Assembly: GCA_039027855.1 (NCBI GenBank)
Contig: JBCCJI010000013.1
Coordinates: 1 to 64,000, forward strand
From: Thermohalobaculum sp039027855
GTDB lineage: Bacteria; Pseudomonadota; Alphaproteobacteria; Rhodobacterales; Rhodobacteraceae
DNA: 64,000 bases
Direction: 5' to 3'
The translations under genes were made by a program, and so were the position numbers. Numbering within the stretch: the stretch's first letter is position 1; each line of letters starts with the position of its first letter. The notes under the pieces were generated by a model. That model saw only the letters and a program-made list of their open reading frames with translations. It was not told where the DNA came from and made no database searches. Of the stretch, positions 36,480 to 44,870 are shown piece by piece.

Positions 36480-38132
36480 ATGGCCGAGCCCCTGTTGCAG
36501 ATCGACGACCTGGTGATCGAGGGCGCCTCGAGGGGCACGCGCGGCGAAAAGGTCTGGACGACGCTGGTCGACCGGGTCTCGCTCAGGCTTGACCGTGGCG
36601 AGGTGCTCGGGCTGATCGGGGAAAGCGGCGCGGGCAAGTCGACGCTGGGGCTGGCAGCTCTCGGCTATGTGCGCGCGGGCTGTCGCATCGCCTCAGGGCG
36701 GGTCGCACTCGATGGGCAGGACTTGGTCAATCTGTCCGAGACCAAGCGCCGGGCTCTGCGGGGAACCCGTCTCGCCTATGTCGCCCAGTCCGCCGCCGCT
36801 AGCTTCAACCCGGCCCACCGGCTTGACGATCAGGTGACCGAGGCGGCGGTGGTGAACAGTCAGGCCAGCCAGTCCGCCGCACGCGAGGCGGCCTCGGCGC
36901 TTTATGAGCGGCTGCAGCTGCCCGATCCGGCGCGGATCGGCCAGCGCTATCCCCATCAGGTCTCGGGCGGGCAGCTACAGCGCGCCATGACCGCGATGGC
37001 CATGGTCTCCGGCCCCGATCTGATCGTGTTCGACGAGCCGACCACGGCGCTGGACGTGACGACCCAGATCGAGGTGCTGGCCGCGATCCGCGATGCGGTG
37101 CGCCAGACCGGCACGGCGGCGATCTACATCACGCATGACCTGGCGGTGGTCGCCCAGATGGCCGACCGCATCAAGGTGCTGCTTCGCGGGCGCGAGGTCG
37201 AAGAGGCCGAGACCGGTCAGATGCTTACCAACCCGCGCGAGGAGTACACCAAATCGCTCTGGGCGGTGCGCAGCTTCTCGCGCCCGGCGCAGGCGGCGGA
37301 CACGGCGCCGCCGCAACCCGCGCTAGAGATGACCGACATCACCGCCGCCTATGGCACCGTCCGCGTGCTGGAAGACGTGTCGATCCGCCTGCATCCGCGC
37401 CGGACCGTCGCCATCGTGGGCGAAAGCGGCTCGGGCAAGTCCACGGCCGCCCGGGTGATGACCGGCTTGTTGGTGCCGCAAAAAGGCGACGTGCGCATGG
37501 GCGGCGAAGTGCTGTCGCCAAGCTACCGCGACCGGGACCGCAAGACGCTCCGCCGGCTGCAGATGATCTACCAGATGGCCGATACCGCGCTGAACCCCAA
37601 GACCCGGGTCCGCGACCTGATCGCGCGGCCAGCCTCGCTTTACACCGGACTAAAAGGGCGGGCGCTTGAGGATCGGGTGCGCGATCTGATGACGATGATC
37701 GAGCTCGATCCGGACACCTATCTCGACCGGCTGCCCGGCGCGCTATCGGGCGGGCAGAAGCAGCGCATCGGGATCGCTCGCGCCATTGCGGCCGAGCCCG
37801 AGGTGGTGATCTGCGACGAAGTAACGTCAGCCCTCGACCAGATCGTGGCCGAAGGGGTGCTCAAGCTGCTGGACCGCCTGCAGCGGGAACTTGGTCTCGC
37901 CTATATGTTCATCACGCATGACTTCGCGACCGTGAAAGCGGTCGCTGATGACGTCGTGGTCATGCATCGCGGGCGGGTGGTGGAGAGCGACGCCGCCGAC
38001 CGCGTGCTGAACCATCCGCGCGAAGACTATACCCGCCATCTGCTGGCCTCGGTGCCCGAGATGGACCCGGGCTGGCTGAACGCGGTGCTCGGAGAACGCG
38101 GCGAGCAGCAGGACGGGCAAAGCGGCGGTTAG
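36480..38132 (+). CDS. Fused DppD-DppF-type ABC ATPase (two nucleotide-binding domains)
   Basis: A 550-residue cytoplasmic protein with two complete ATPase cassettes. The first has Walker A GESGAGKST, signature SGGQLQRAM and Walker B LIVFDEPTTALD; the second has GESGSGKST, SGGQKQRIG and VVICDEVTSALD. All motifs are intact in both halves, so both sites should hydrolyse ATP. Such YejF/GsiA-like fusions power dipeptide, microcin or glutathione importers. ATG chosen at 36480 after GAGGAG. It overlaps the GAF gene tail-to-tail by 4 bp. Confidence 0.92.
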   Translation: MAEPLLQIDDLVIEGASRGTRGEKVWTTLVDRVSLRLDRGEVLGLIGESGAGKSTLGLAALGYVRAGCRIASGRVALDGQDLVNLSETKRRALRGTRLAYVAQSAAASFNPAHRLDDQVTEAAVVNSQASQSAAREAASALYERLQLPDPARIGQRYPHQVSGGQLQRAMTAMAMVSGPDLIVFDEPTTALDVTTQIEVLAAIRDAVRQTGTAAIYITHDLAVVAQMADRIKVLLRGREVEEAETGQMLTNPREEYTKSLWAVRSFSRPAQAADTAPPQPALEMTDITAAYGTVRVLEDVSIRLHPRRTVAIVGESGSGKSTAARVMTGLLVPQKGDVRMGGEVLSPSYRDRDRKTLRRLQMIYQMADTALNPKTRVRDLIARPASLYTGLKGRALEDRVRDLMTMIELDPDTYLDRLPGALSGGQKQRIGIARAIAAEPEVVICDEVTSALDQIVAEGVLKLLDRLQRELGLAYMFITHDFATVKAVADDVVVMHRGRVVESDAADRVLNHPREDYTRHLLASVPEMDPGWLNAVLGERGEQQDGQSGG

Positions 38133-38635
38133 GCGGCCTCAGCGCGGATCCCGACGGTACGCAGTTCGGTGTCGATGACGGTGGCGAGGCCGCGTAGCGT
38201 GTCGACATCACGCTTGCTCCATGCCCTCGGCCGGGTATCGGCCGCGCAGACGACGCCGACGGGACGTCCGACGGCATCGACCAGTGCCAGCCCGAGATAG
38301 GCCCCGATCCGTTCGCTCGACATCTCATCGCAAAGCGGCGCGTCGAGTGTTGCCGTGTCATCGACAACCAATCGGCCGCCTGCATCGAGACAGATCCGGC
38401 TGAGCACTGGTTCAATCGCCTCAGCCGGGACGTCGCCCGCGGTGATCACGACGCTAGCGGGCCGTTCCCGGCCAAGAGTGACCATGGCCTGTGGCACCTT
38501 CAGCTGGTCGCGCACCAGATCGAGCATCATCGCGATCACGTCGCGCGTCTGGTGCTCGATCAGATTCTGCCGATCCGACGTGACGGGGAGCAGGCCTGCG
38601 GTCGCGGAGCCGGCGGTAGCTTGGGTCGATGTCAT
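38129..38635 (-). CDS. Single GAF-domain protein
   Basis: A 168-residue soluble protein consisting of little more than one GAF domain (about residues 25-160; ERIGAYLGLALVDAVGRPVGVVCAAD is the conserved core). It has no kinase, cyclase or DNA-binding domain. CLDAG and VVCAAD hold its cysteines, and DAPLCDE one more. Stand-alone GAF proteins can sense redox state, NO, or cyclic nucleotides, or bind bilins. It lies at the left border of the photosynthesis cluster, reading away from it. The 236 bp upstream of its start hold nothing I recognise. Role unknown. Confidence 0.75.
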   Translation of the reverse strand: MTSTQATAGSATAGLLPVTSDRQNLIEHQTRDVIAMMLDLVRDQLKVPQAMVTLGRERPASVVITAGDVPAEAIEPVLSRICLDAGGRLVVDDTATLDAPLCDEMSSERIGAYLGLALVDAVGRPVGVVCAADTRPRAWSKRDVDTLRGLATVIDTELRTVGIRAEAA

Positions 38636-38871
38636 CGCGGTGCTGCCTTCCCTATCGCCACAGGTGAATGCCGGTTGTTCCCGGCAAGTCTGATCGAGAT
38701 CTGAAGAGCCACGGTAAATCCGACGATCGGTCTAACCCTGACCCGTCGTTGTCATGGTGCAGAACGCCCTTCCGCAGGGCAGCACAATCCTCTTCCACCG
38801 CCCTCAAACAGCAGCGCCCTGGCGGTCCGAAGATCGCCCGAGCGCGACGCCTTAAGTCACGCGATGGTGTG

Positions 38872-39229
38872 TCAGGCTTGGTTGCCGCGAAGGGCGAAGT
38901 AGAGCCCGCCCAGGAACAGCAGCACATGGAGCTGATTGTAGAGCAGGATATCGCTCAGCGGTGCTGGATAGGTCACAACGAGCGCACTCGCGACAATCGC
39001 TGCGATGGAGATGCCGGCAACCCGGGTCATCAAGTCACCGATCCAATGGCGGATAAAGCCGCCCGCGATCAACGTTGTCCCCGACAGCACCTCTCCCATC
39101 GCCGCCATAAACCAGCGTGCGACAGGCAGACCATAGGCCTCGGCATCTGCGATACTGATCGGCGGCTTCTTAAAACCCTGCTGGATAATGATCGCAGCGA
39201 GGGTCAGTCCAGGGCGTTCTGGTGGGCAT
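38872..39229 (-). pseudogene. DoxX-like small membrane protein, apparently frameshifted near its start
   Basis: From the ATG at 39108 a 78-residue frame encodes two or three hydrophobic helices (VAGISIAAIVASALVV, LLYNQLHVLLFLGGLYFAL). The same frame continues upstream without a start codon as LTLAAIIIQQGFKKPPIS, which resembles the first helix of DoxX-type proteins, right back to the bchP stop at 39256. An ATG at 39229 in another frame (MPTRTPW) would join this helix after a one-base shift near 39208. So either the gene is broken, or a shortened protein is made from 39108. It follows bchP by 27 bp and was probably the last gene of that operon. Confidence 0.5.
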
Positions 39230-39255
39230 GCGTCGACTGCGCCGACTTGCCTTTC

Positions 39256-40506
39256 CTAGATCTTCGCGAGACCGGTCAAGTGCGCCACGTTGCGCGCGAA
39301 GATACGCAGATGCGCGAGTGGCCGCGCCTTGACCAATTCCTTGTTCATATAGGCATCGAAGGTAAGTTCCTGGATGTCGACATCGCGGCAGAGATGCACG
39401 AACCGCTCGCGCCGCTCATCGGTGCCGTACCAATAGTCCTGCATCTTGCCGAGTATCCAGAAGACGCCGCCATGGGCCCGCATGAAGCGACGACGGGCGC
39501 GTTTAAGCGCCGCCGGCCGGCGCGTCGCCAGCAACTCGTCGACGGCATCGGCCGCAACGCGCCCACCATACATCGCGTAGAAGATCCCCTCGCCCGAGGA
39601 CGGCGCCACGACACCCGCGGCGTCGCCGGCAAGCACGACATCGCGCCCGTTGTCCCAAACCTTGAGCGGCTGCAGCGGGATCGGCGCGCCCTCCTTGCGG
39701 ATGGTCTCGGCCGAGGCAAGGCCGGATCGCGCGCGCAGATCGGCGGTCGACGCCTTCAGGTCGGCGCCCTGTACCTCGGTCCCCATGCCAACCGAGGTGC
39801 ATGGGCCGTGCGGGAAAACCCAGCCGTAGAAATCCGGGCTGATGCTGCCGTCATAGACGACGTCGCAGCAGTCGGGGTCGAAACCCTCCGGCCGCTCGCC
39901 GACGCGGGTGCGCACGATCTCGTGGTAGGCGATGACGTAGCGCGTATCGCCACCGCCCGGGATTTCTTGCGCCGCGACCTGGCTGCGGGCGCCATCCGCC
40001 CCGATCACCGCGCGGGTGCGCAGGCGCGCCGGGGCAAGGCGCGGCCCTTTCTTCTCGCGATAGCAGACGACAGCGGTGCCGTCCTCCTCACGCTCGATCC
40101 GCACGAAGGTGCCGGTATGGCGCTCGGCGCCGGCCGTGACCGCGCGTTGTCGCAGCCATTCGTCAAAATGCTCCCGGTCGACCATGCCGACGAAACCGCC
40201 ATTGATCGGGATCACGACCTCCGCCCCGGAAGGCGCGATCATCCGCGCCCGCTTGATCCGCGCGACGAGCAGATCTTCGTCGATCTCGAACATATCGATG
40301 GCGCGTGGCGGGATGGCCCCACCACAGGGCTTGATGCGCCCGTCGCGGTCCAGGATCGCGACCTTTCGCCCGGCCTTGGCCAGTTCATGCGCCGCCGTGG
40401 CGCCCGCCGGGCCGCCGCCGACGACAACGGCATCATAAAGTGTGGTGTCCGCCGGCGCGGGCGCGGGAGCCGTGGCTTTGGATGCGCTGGTTTTCTTGTC
40501 GGTCAC
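39256..40506 (-). CDS. bchP: Geranylgeranyl diphosphate/bacteriochlorophyllide reductase BchP
   Basis: A 416-residue FAD-dependent reductase with VVVGGGPAGATAAHELAKAG (about residues 24-43), CGGAIPPRAIDMFEI and the VLAGDAAGVVAPSSGEGIFYAM flavin motif in its centre. It reduces the geranylgeranyl tail of bacteriochlorophyll (or its diphosphate) to phytyl. I chose the GTG at 40506, one base after the stop of the PucC-family gene, which gives an MTDKK start and tight translational coupling. The Ala/Pro-rich first 20 residues are variable. Last intact gene of the ppaA-ppsR-bchG-pucC-like-bchP run. Confidence 0.93.
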   Translation of the reverse strand: MTDKKTSASKATAPAPAPADTTLYDAVVVGGGPAGATAAHELAKAGRKVAILDRDGRIKPCGGAIPPRAIDMFEIDEDLLVARIKRARMIAPSGAEVVIPINGGFVGMVDREHFDEWLRQRAVTAGAERHTGTFVRIEREEDGTAVVCYREKKGPRLAPARLRTRAVIGADGARSQVAAQEIPGGGDTRYVIAYHEIVRTRVGERPEGFDPDCCDVVYDGSISPDFYGWVFPHGPCTSVGMGTEVQGADLKASTADLRARSGLASAETIRKEGAPIPLQPLKVWDNGRDVVLAGDAAGVVAPSSGEGIFYAMYGGRVAADAVDELLATRRPAALKRARRRFMRAHGGVFWILGKMQDYWYGTDERRERFVHLCRDVDIQELTFDAYMNKELVKARPLAHLRIFARNVAHLTGLAKI

Positions 40507-40507
40507 G

Positions 40508-42004
40508 TCACTCTCCCGCGGGTAAGGGGTGGCTCGGACGCGGCGGCACGGCGTCCGCGTCTGTCGTGATCTCTGCGCCTGGCCTGACGGCTCTGGCAGG
40601 GGCATCCGCCTTGGTCGCGTCGGCGAGGCGGCGGGCGGCATGGGCGGCAAGCAGGGCGGAGACGAGGAACAGCACCGCCTCGGCCGTGAAGACGGCGGCG
40701 TAGGCAATCTCGATCCGGGCCGAGAGGGCGCGCGCGATATCGACGGCGACGGCGCCGCCGAGATTGCCGAGCCCGAAGCCGATGGCCTGCGCCGCGCCCC
40801 AAAGCCCCATGCGCGTGCCCGCCCGCCCCGCGCCGCCGCGGGTCGCGAGGCTCATCATCGCGCTGATCGCGGCAACGGCGAAGGCGCCGTTGGAGAGGCC
40901 GAGCAAGAAGACATTGAGCGAAAGGGGCCAGGTGCCACCGGTATGGGCGCCGACGGCCAGCCCCAGAAGAGCGAGCGCCGAGGCGAGGCAGCCGCCAATC
41001 GACCAGGCGGTCAGGAAAGACTGGCGCCCCCTGCCCCAACGGCTGGCGACCAAGCCGGTCAACAGCATGCCGAGGAAGACGCCACCATGCTGGGTGCCGG
41101 CGAGCCCGGTGCTCTCGCCCGGGGTGAAGGCGAAGACATGGCCCGCGAAGGGCTCAAGAATCAGATCCTGCGCCGAATAGGCGAGCATCGAGACGAAGAC
41201 GAAGACCGTGAAGCGGCGCGCCGCCGTGTCGCGCCACACCTCGCCCAGCGCCTCGGCAAAGCGGGGTGGCCCCTCGATCCGGCCCGGATCGGGTATCGGC
41301 CGGGCCACGCGTGCAGACTGGCGCGGCTCGATGCCGAGCACGCCGAGCGTCGCGAGCAGGCAGGCGACCAGCGAGATACCGCCCGAGACCGCCATGAGCC
41401 GCGCCGGCGAGAAGGGATCGAGCAGTTGCCCGGCCACGCCGGCGGTGACGGCAATGCCCGCGATCATCATGAGCCAGGCGAGCGTCGCGGCGGCAGGGCG
41501 CCTGGCCGGAGCGGTGCGCACGGCGATCAGCGCCAGCAGGTTGGTGCCCGCCATCCCGACGCCGAGGCCGATCATCGTGAAGGCCAGCACCGCAGCGAAA
41601 AGGCCGAGCGCCTCAGATGTCGCCATCAGCAGGGTCGCCCCCGCCGCGCCGGTCCCGCCGGCCGCGAGCACCGCGATGCCGCCGATCACCCAGGGCGTGC
41701 GACGACCGCCGCGATCGGCACCGAAACCCCAGCGCGGGCGGCTTATCTGCACCGCGTAATGCAGGGCGATCAGGATTCCGGGCACCATCGCCGGCAGCGC
41801 TAGTTCGACAACCATCACCCGGTTGAGGGTGGAGGTCGTGAGCACCACGATCGAGCCGAGCGCCACCTGCACGAGACCGAGCCGGAAGAGCCCGCCCCAG
41901 GAGATCGGGCGCCCACCATCGCCAGCCAGGGCCTGCTCCTCGGTCGCAGAGCTTCCCACCGTCTGAGCCCCCGTCTGATCAGCCGCTTCGTGCGTCGCCA
42001 TCAT
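40508..42004 (-). CDS. PucC-family (BCD) MFS carrier adjacent to bchG/bchP
   Basis: A 498-residue membrane protein with 12 helices. GLVQVALGSIVVLTTSTLNRVMVVEL and YAVQISRPRWGFGADRGGRRTPW are hallmarks of the PucC/LhaA/Bch2 family of pigment-protein assembly factors. Its place between bchG and bchP matches the gene often called bch2 or ORF428, thought to deliver bacteriochlorophyll to light-harvesting apoproteins. The ATG at 42004 overlaps the bchG stop (ATGA). It is the second family member here besides lhaA. About 30 hydrophilic residues precede the first helix. Confidence 0.9.
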   Translation of the reverse strand: MMATHEAADQTGAQTVGSSATEEQALAGDGGRPISWGGLFRLGLVQVALGSIVVLTTSTLNRVMVVELALPAMVPGILIALHYAVQISRPRWGFGADRGGRRTPWVIGGIAVLAAGGTGAAGATLLMATSEALGLFAAVLAFTMIGLGVGMAGTNLLALIAVRTAPARRPAAATLAWLMMIAGIAVTAGVAGQLLDPFSPARLMAVSGGISLVACLLATLGVLGIEPRQSARVARPIPDPGRIEGPPRFAEALGEVWRDTAARRFTVFVFVSMLAYSAQDLILEPFAGHVFAFTPGESTGLAGTQHGGVFLGMLLTGLVASRWGRGRQSFLTAWSIGGCLASALALLGLAVGAHTGGTWPLSLNVFLLGLSNGAFAVAAISAMMSLATRGGAGRAGTRMGLWGAAQAIGFGLGNLGGAVAVDIARALSARIEIAYAAVFTAEAVLFLVSALLAAHAARRLADATKADAPARAVRPGAEITTDADAVPPRPSHPLPAGE

Positions 42005-42987
42005 CCGGCACCCCCCGCGAGGCCGGAGATCGCCCAGGCCGCAATCATCATCCCCGTCACATAGGGGCCGACGCCGACGCCGTTGTACCAAGGGGCCCGC
42101 CCTTCAGGATCGGCGAGCAGGCGCGGCATCATCGCGATCTGCACCGCTAGCGCGACGCCGATCAGCGCGGCATGGGCCGTCATGCCCCAGCTCGCCAGGA
42201 ACGCGATGACCGCGATCTGCGGCACGACCATCACCGCACAGGCGATGCGCGCGGCGCGATCCGGGCCAAGCATCACGGGCAGCGAGTTGAGACCAAAGCG
42301 CCGGTCACCCTCGATCGCTTTGAAATCGTTGAGCGTCATGATCCCGTGCGCACCAAGGGCATAAAGCAGCGCGATAACCCAGATTTCCCACCGCGGTGCC
42401 GCACCGAGACTGAGCGCCGCGCCGGTTATCCAGGGCAGGCCCTCATAGGCAAAGCCGGTCGCCGCAGCCCCTGCCCAGCCGTTCGCCTTCAGCCGGAAGG
42501 GCGGTGCCGAGTACGCCCAGGCAAGCGCTGCGGCGATGAGCGTAGCGCCGAGGCCCCAGGGCCCGAGCACGGCGCCGAGGGCAAGGCCAAGCAAAGTCCA
42601 GAACACCGCGATCCGAAGGCCCCAATTGCCGGCAATTCGGCCCGAGGGGATCGGTCGGTCAGGCTCGTTCACCGCGTCGACATGGCGGTCGAACCAGTCG
42701 TTGCAGGCCTGGCTCATGGCGCAGACGACCGGGCCGGCGAGTAGCAAACCGCCAAGGATCACCCAGAAGGACGCGCCGCCACCCGCCGAGACGACACCGC
42801 AGCCAAAGGCCCACATCGGCGGAAACCAGGTGACGGGTTTTAACAGCTCGATCAGATCGCGTGCGGCGGGCACGGGCGGCGGTGGCCCGGCGGCGCGCTT
42901 TCGCGCATCGGCACGGGCCCGTCGCGGATCCACGGCCCGCGGCGCGGCCCGGCGGGCGCGCGCACTTATGAGCGAATTCACCGGCAT
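42001..42987 (-). CDS. bchG: Bacteriochlorophyll synthase BchG
   Basis: A 328-residue UbiA-type prenyltransferase with about nine helices. Both allylic-diphosphate/Mg sites are present: NDWFDRHVDAVNEPDRPIPS (about residues 100-120) and LNDFKAIEGDRRFG (about 216-229). It attaches geranylgeranyl or phytyl diphosphate to bacteriochlorophyllide. I chose the ATG at 42987 rather than a TTG at 42996. A TGT-N12-ACA PpsR box ends only 3 bp before the start, so repression by PpsR could directly block this operon. The first 40 residues are Arg/Ala-rich and likely cytoplasmic. Confidence 0.95.
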   Translation of the reverse strand: MPVNSLISARARRAAPRAVDPRRARADARKRAAGPPPPVPAARDLIELLKPVTWFPPMWAFGCGVVSAGGGASFWVILGGLLLAGPVVCAMSQACNDWFDRHVDAVNEPDRPIPSGRIAGNWGLRIAVFWTLLGLALGAVLGPWGLGATLIAAALAWAYSAPPFRLKANGWAGAAATGFAYEGLPWITGAALSLGAAPRWEIWVIALLYALGAHGIMTLNDFKAIEGDRRFGLNSLPVMLGPDRAARIACAVMVVPQIAVIAFLASWGMTAHAALIGVALAVQIAMMPRLLADPEGRAPWYNGVGVGPYVTGMMIAAWAISGLAGGAG

Positions 42988-42990
42988 GAC

Positions 42991-43008
42991 TGTCAACCAA
43001 ACTAGACA
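42991..43008. promoter_or_regulatory. PpsR/CrtJ operator before bchG
   Basis: TGTCAACCAAACTAGACA fits the PpsR/CrtJ consensus TGT-N12-ACA exactly, with the favoured TGTC...GACA ends. It lies between ppsR and bchG, ending 3 bp before the bchG ATG (read on the minus strand). It is the only perfect match I found in the intergenic regions of the photosynthesis cluster. Confidence 0.7.
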
Positions 43009-43153
43009 GTTGTTGCCAGGCTGGCGAGAGCTTCGCAGCCTCCCACCCCGATCAGTAGCAAAACCGATCTAAAGCAGCCGTGAAAACACTGCCCACGGCG
43101 CTAGGGCGATCTGAGAGCGTATCTCAGTATGCCGAAAAAAAGCGCGTACGACG

Positions 43154-44632
43154 TCAGGAGGCGGGGGGCTTGTCGTCCTCTCCCTCAGCGCTGTCGCCGC
43201 CACTGTCGCCCCCGCTGTCGCCGACATCACGCAGGCCAAAGCGGCGCAGCTTGACATAGAGGCTCTGGCGCGAAAGGCCGAGCATCTCGGCGGCAGAGGC
43301 GCGATTGTCGCCGGTCATCTCCAGCGCGGCCTCGATATACATCTTCTCGATGAGATCGGTGGTCTGACGCACGAGATCCTTGAGCGAGACGCGACCCACA
43401 AGCTCGGACAGTTGCTCGGCGCTCGGCGTCACGACGGGCCCTGGGCCAGCTTTTCCGCCGACGGCCTGCCCCCCCGGCGCGGCGTAGCGCCGGCCGACAT
43501 CGCGCAGCGTGAAGGCAAGGATCGGATGCGCTCCAACGGTGGCCGTCGCCGAGATCTCAACCTCGGTTTCGCTGCCATAATCGCCGCGCAGAACGGTTGA
43601 GAACAGACGCACCTGACCATGCTCGCGGAGATTGGCGAGCAGGACGCGCATATCCACGCCCGGCCGACCCAGCCACCGGTCCAGCGTATCGCCGCGTACC
43701 TGCTCCGCCGTCGGGATCTCGACCATTTCGAGGAAAGCCGCGTTGCAGGAGATGATGGTGCCATCGGGCTCGGCCAGGATCATTGAATCGGGATGCGTGG
43801 CGACGATCTCGGACCAGTCAGGGCTTTCGGGCGACGCCGGTGCCGGGCGGTCGAGCTGCAGCAGGCGGACGAGGAAAACCCATGCATTTTCCTGGCGCAG
43901 CAGAGAGGCCGACACGCGCCAGCGCTCGGGCCGCCCGGCCAGGCGCAGTTCTGCGGCATCCGCGCGTCCGGTCGCGCGCACGGTGGCGAGCAGGCGGTCG
44001 ACCTCGCTAGCCGAGGCCGCGTCCACGCAGCCTGCGAAACTGCGCCCGACAAGCCCGCTGGTTCCGCCGTCGAGCATACGCAGCGCCGCGCGGTTTGCCT
44101 CGACCACCTTGTCGGTGGCGCCGTCGAGCACGAGCAGCGGTTCGTCCGACAATTGAAAGAGTAGCCGGTAGCGCGTCTCGAGGTGGCGCAGGCGCGTATA
44201 GTCATGCTCGAGCCGCTGTTGCGCATCGATCAGGCGCTGTTGCAGCGACGAGATCGTGCGCAGATCCCGACCAAAGGCGACGAGGCGCCGCTCGGTCCCG
44301 ATGCGGAGTGCCGAGTAGAGCACCGGCACGTCGTCGCCGGTTTGCGTCGGGTGATTGACCTGTCGCCAGCGCGTCCGCTCGGCCGAGAACGCCTCATCGA
44401 TCAGGGCGGCGATCTTGGGCCGGCTTTCCTCGGTCACCGTCTCGATCCACGGGCGACCGCGCCAATGCTCGTGACCGGTGAGGGCAAAATCACGATGATC
44501 CACGGCAAGATCGCGGATCAGACCATCGTGGTCGACGACTAGGGCAATATCTGCAGCCATCGCGATGAGCCTGGCTGCAGCATCGACGTCGAGATCGCCC
44601 AGTGACTGCTCTGGAGCCGCGAAGTTCTTCAA
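43154..44632 (-). CDS. ppsR: Photosynthesis gene repressor PpsR (CrtJ)
   Basis: A 492-residue regulator with an N-domain and two PAS domains (IALVVDHDGLIRDLA; LFQLSDEPLLVLDGATDKVVEANR; DSMILAEPDGTIISCNAAFLEM), a linker helix and a C-terminal Fis-type helix-turn-helix (NRASAAEMLGLSRQSLYVKL). I chose the TTG at 44632 because GGGGAGGGG lies 5 bp upstream and the protein then starts as in other PpsR; a GTG at 44677 would add 15 residues. It binds TGT-N12-ACA and represses bch, crt and puc genes under oxygen. Unlike Rhodobacter CrtJ it has no cysteine in the DNA-binding helix region. It ends in an acidic GGDSGGDS tail. Confidence 0.94.
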   Translation of the reverse strand: MKNFAAPEQSLGDLDVDAAARLIAMAADIALVVDHDGLIRDLAVDHRDFALTGHEHWRGRPWIETVTEESRPKIAALIDEAFSAERTRWRQVNHPTQTGDDVPVLYSALRIGTERRLVAFGRDLRTISSLQQRLIDAQQRLEHDYTRLRHLETRYRLLFQLSDEPLLVLDGATDKVVEANRAALRMLDGGTSGLVGRSFAGCVDAASASEVDRLLATVRATGRADAAELRLAGRPERWRVSASLLRQENAWVFLVRLLQLDRPAPASPESPDWSEIVATHPDSMILAEPDGTIISCNAAFLEMVEIPTAEQVRGDTLDRWLGRPGVDMRVLLANLREHGQVRLFSTVLRGDYGSETEVEISATATVGAHPILAFTLRDVGRRYAAPGGQAVGGKAGPGPVVTPSAEQLSELVGRVSLKDLVRQTTDLIEKMYIEAALEMTGDNRASAAEMLGLSRQSLYVKLRRFGLRDVGDSGGDSGGDSAEGEDDKPPAS

Positions 44633-44870
44633 AAGCCCCTCCCCATACCCTGTCGCGCGCACTGTGCCCCCTGACACACGACATCTTGGTTTTCCGCCCG
44701 TTTCGGACGGTCGTCTTAGCGTAAGCGTACCTCGTAAACCGCTGGTCGAAATAGGCGCGAGGCAGAACGGTCCCGTTTCCGCTGCCCCACGAAGAACCGT
44801 TTCACTTTAGCCCGCCGCAACATCACCCCAGGCGATGGCGCGTCCCTGCCCCGCAGGCCATTCGCGGCGG

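Noticed and set aside
38668..40569. 633-codon plus-strand open frame across bchP
   Set aside because: It is antisense to bchP, whose flavin motifs are clear, and has no recognisable domain.
44663..44678. TGT...ACA pair upstream of ppsR
   Set aside because: The spacing is 8 or 10 bases, not the 12 required for a PpsR/CrtJ box, and there is no extended dyad.
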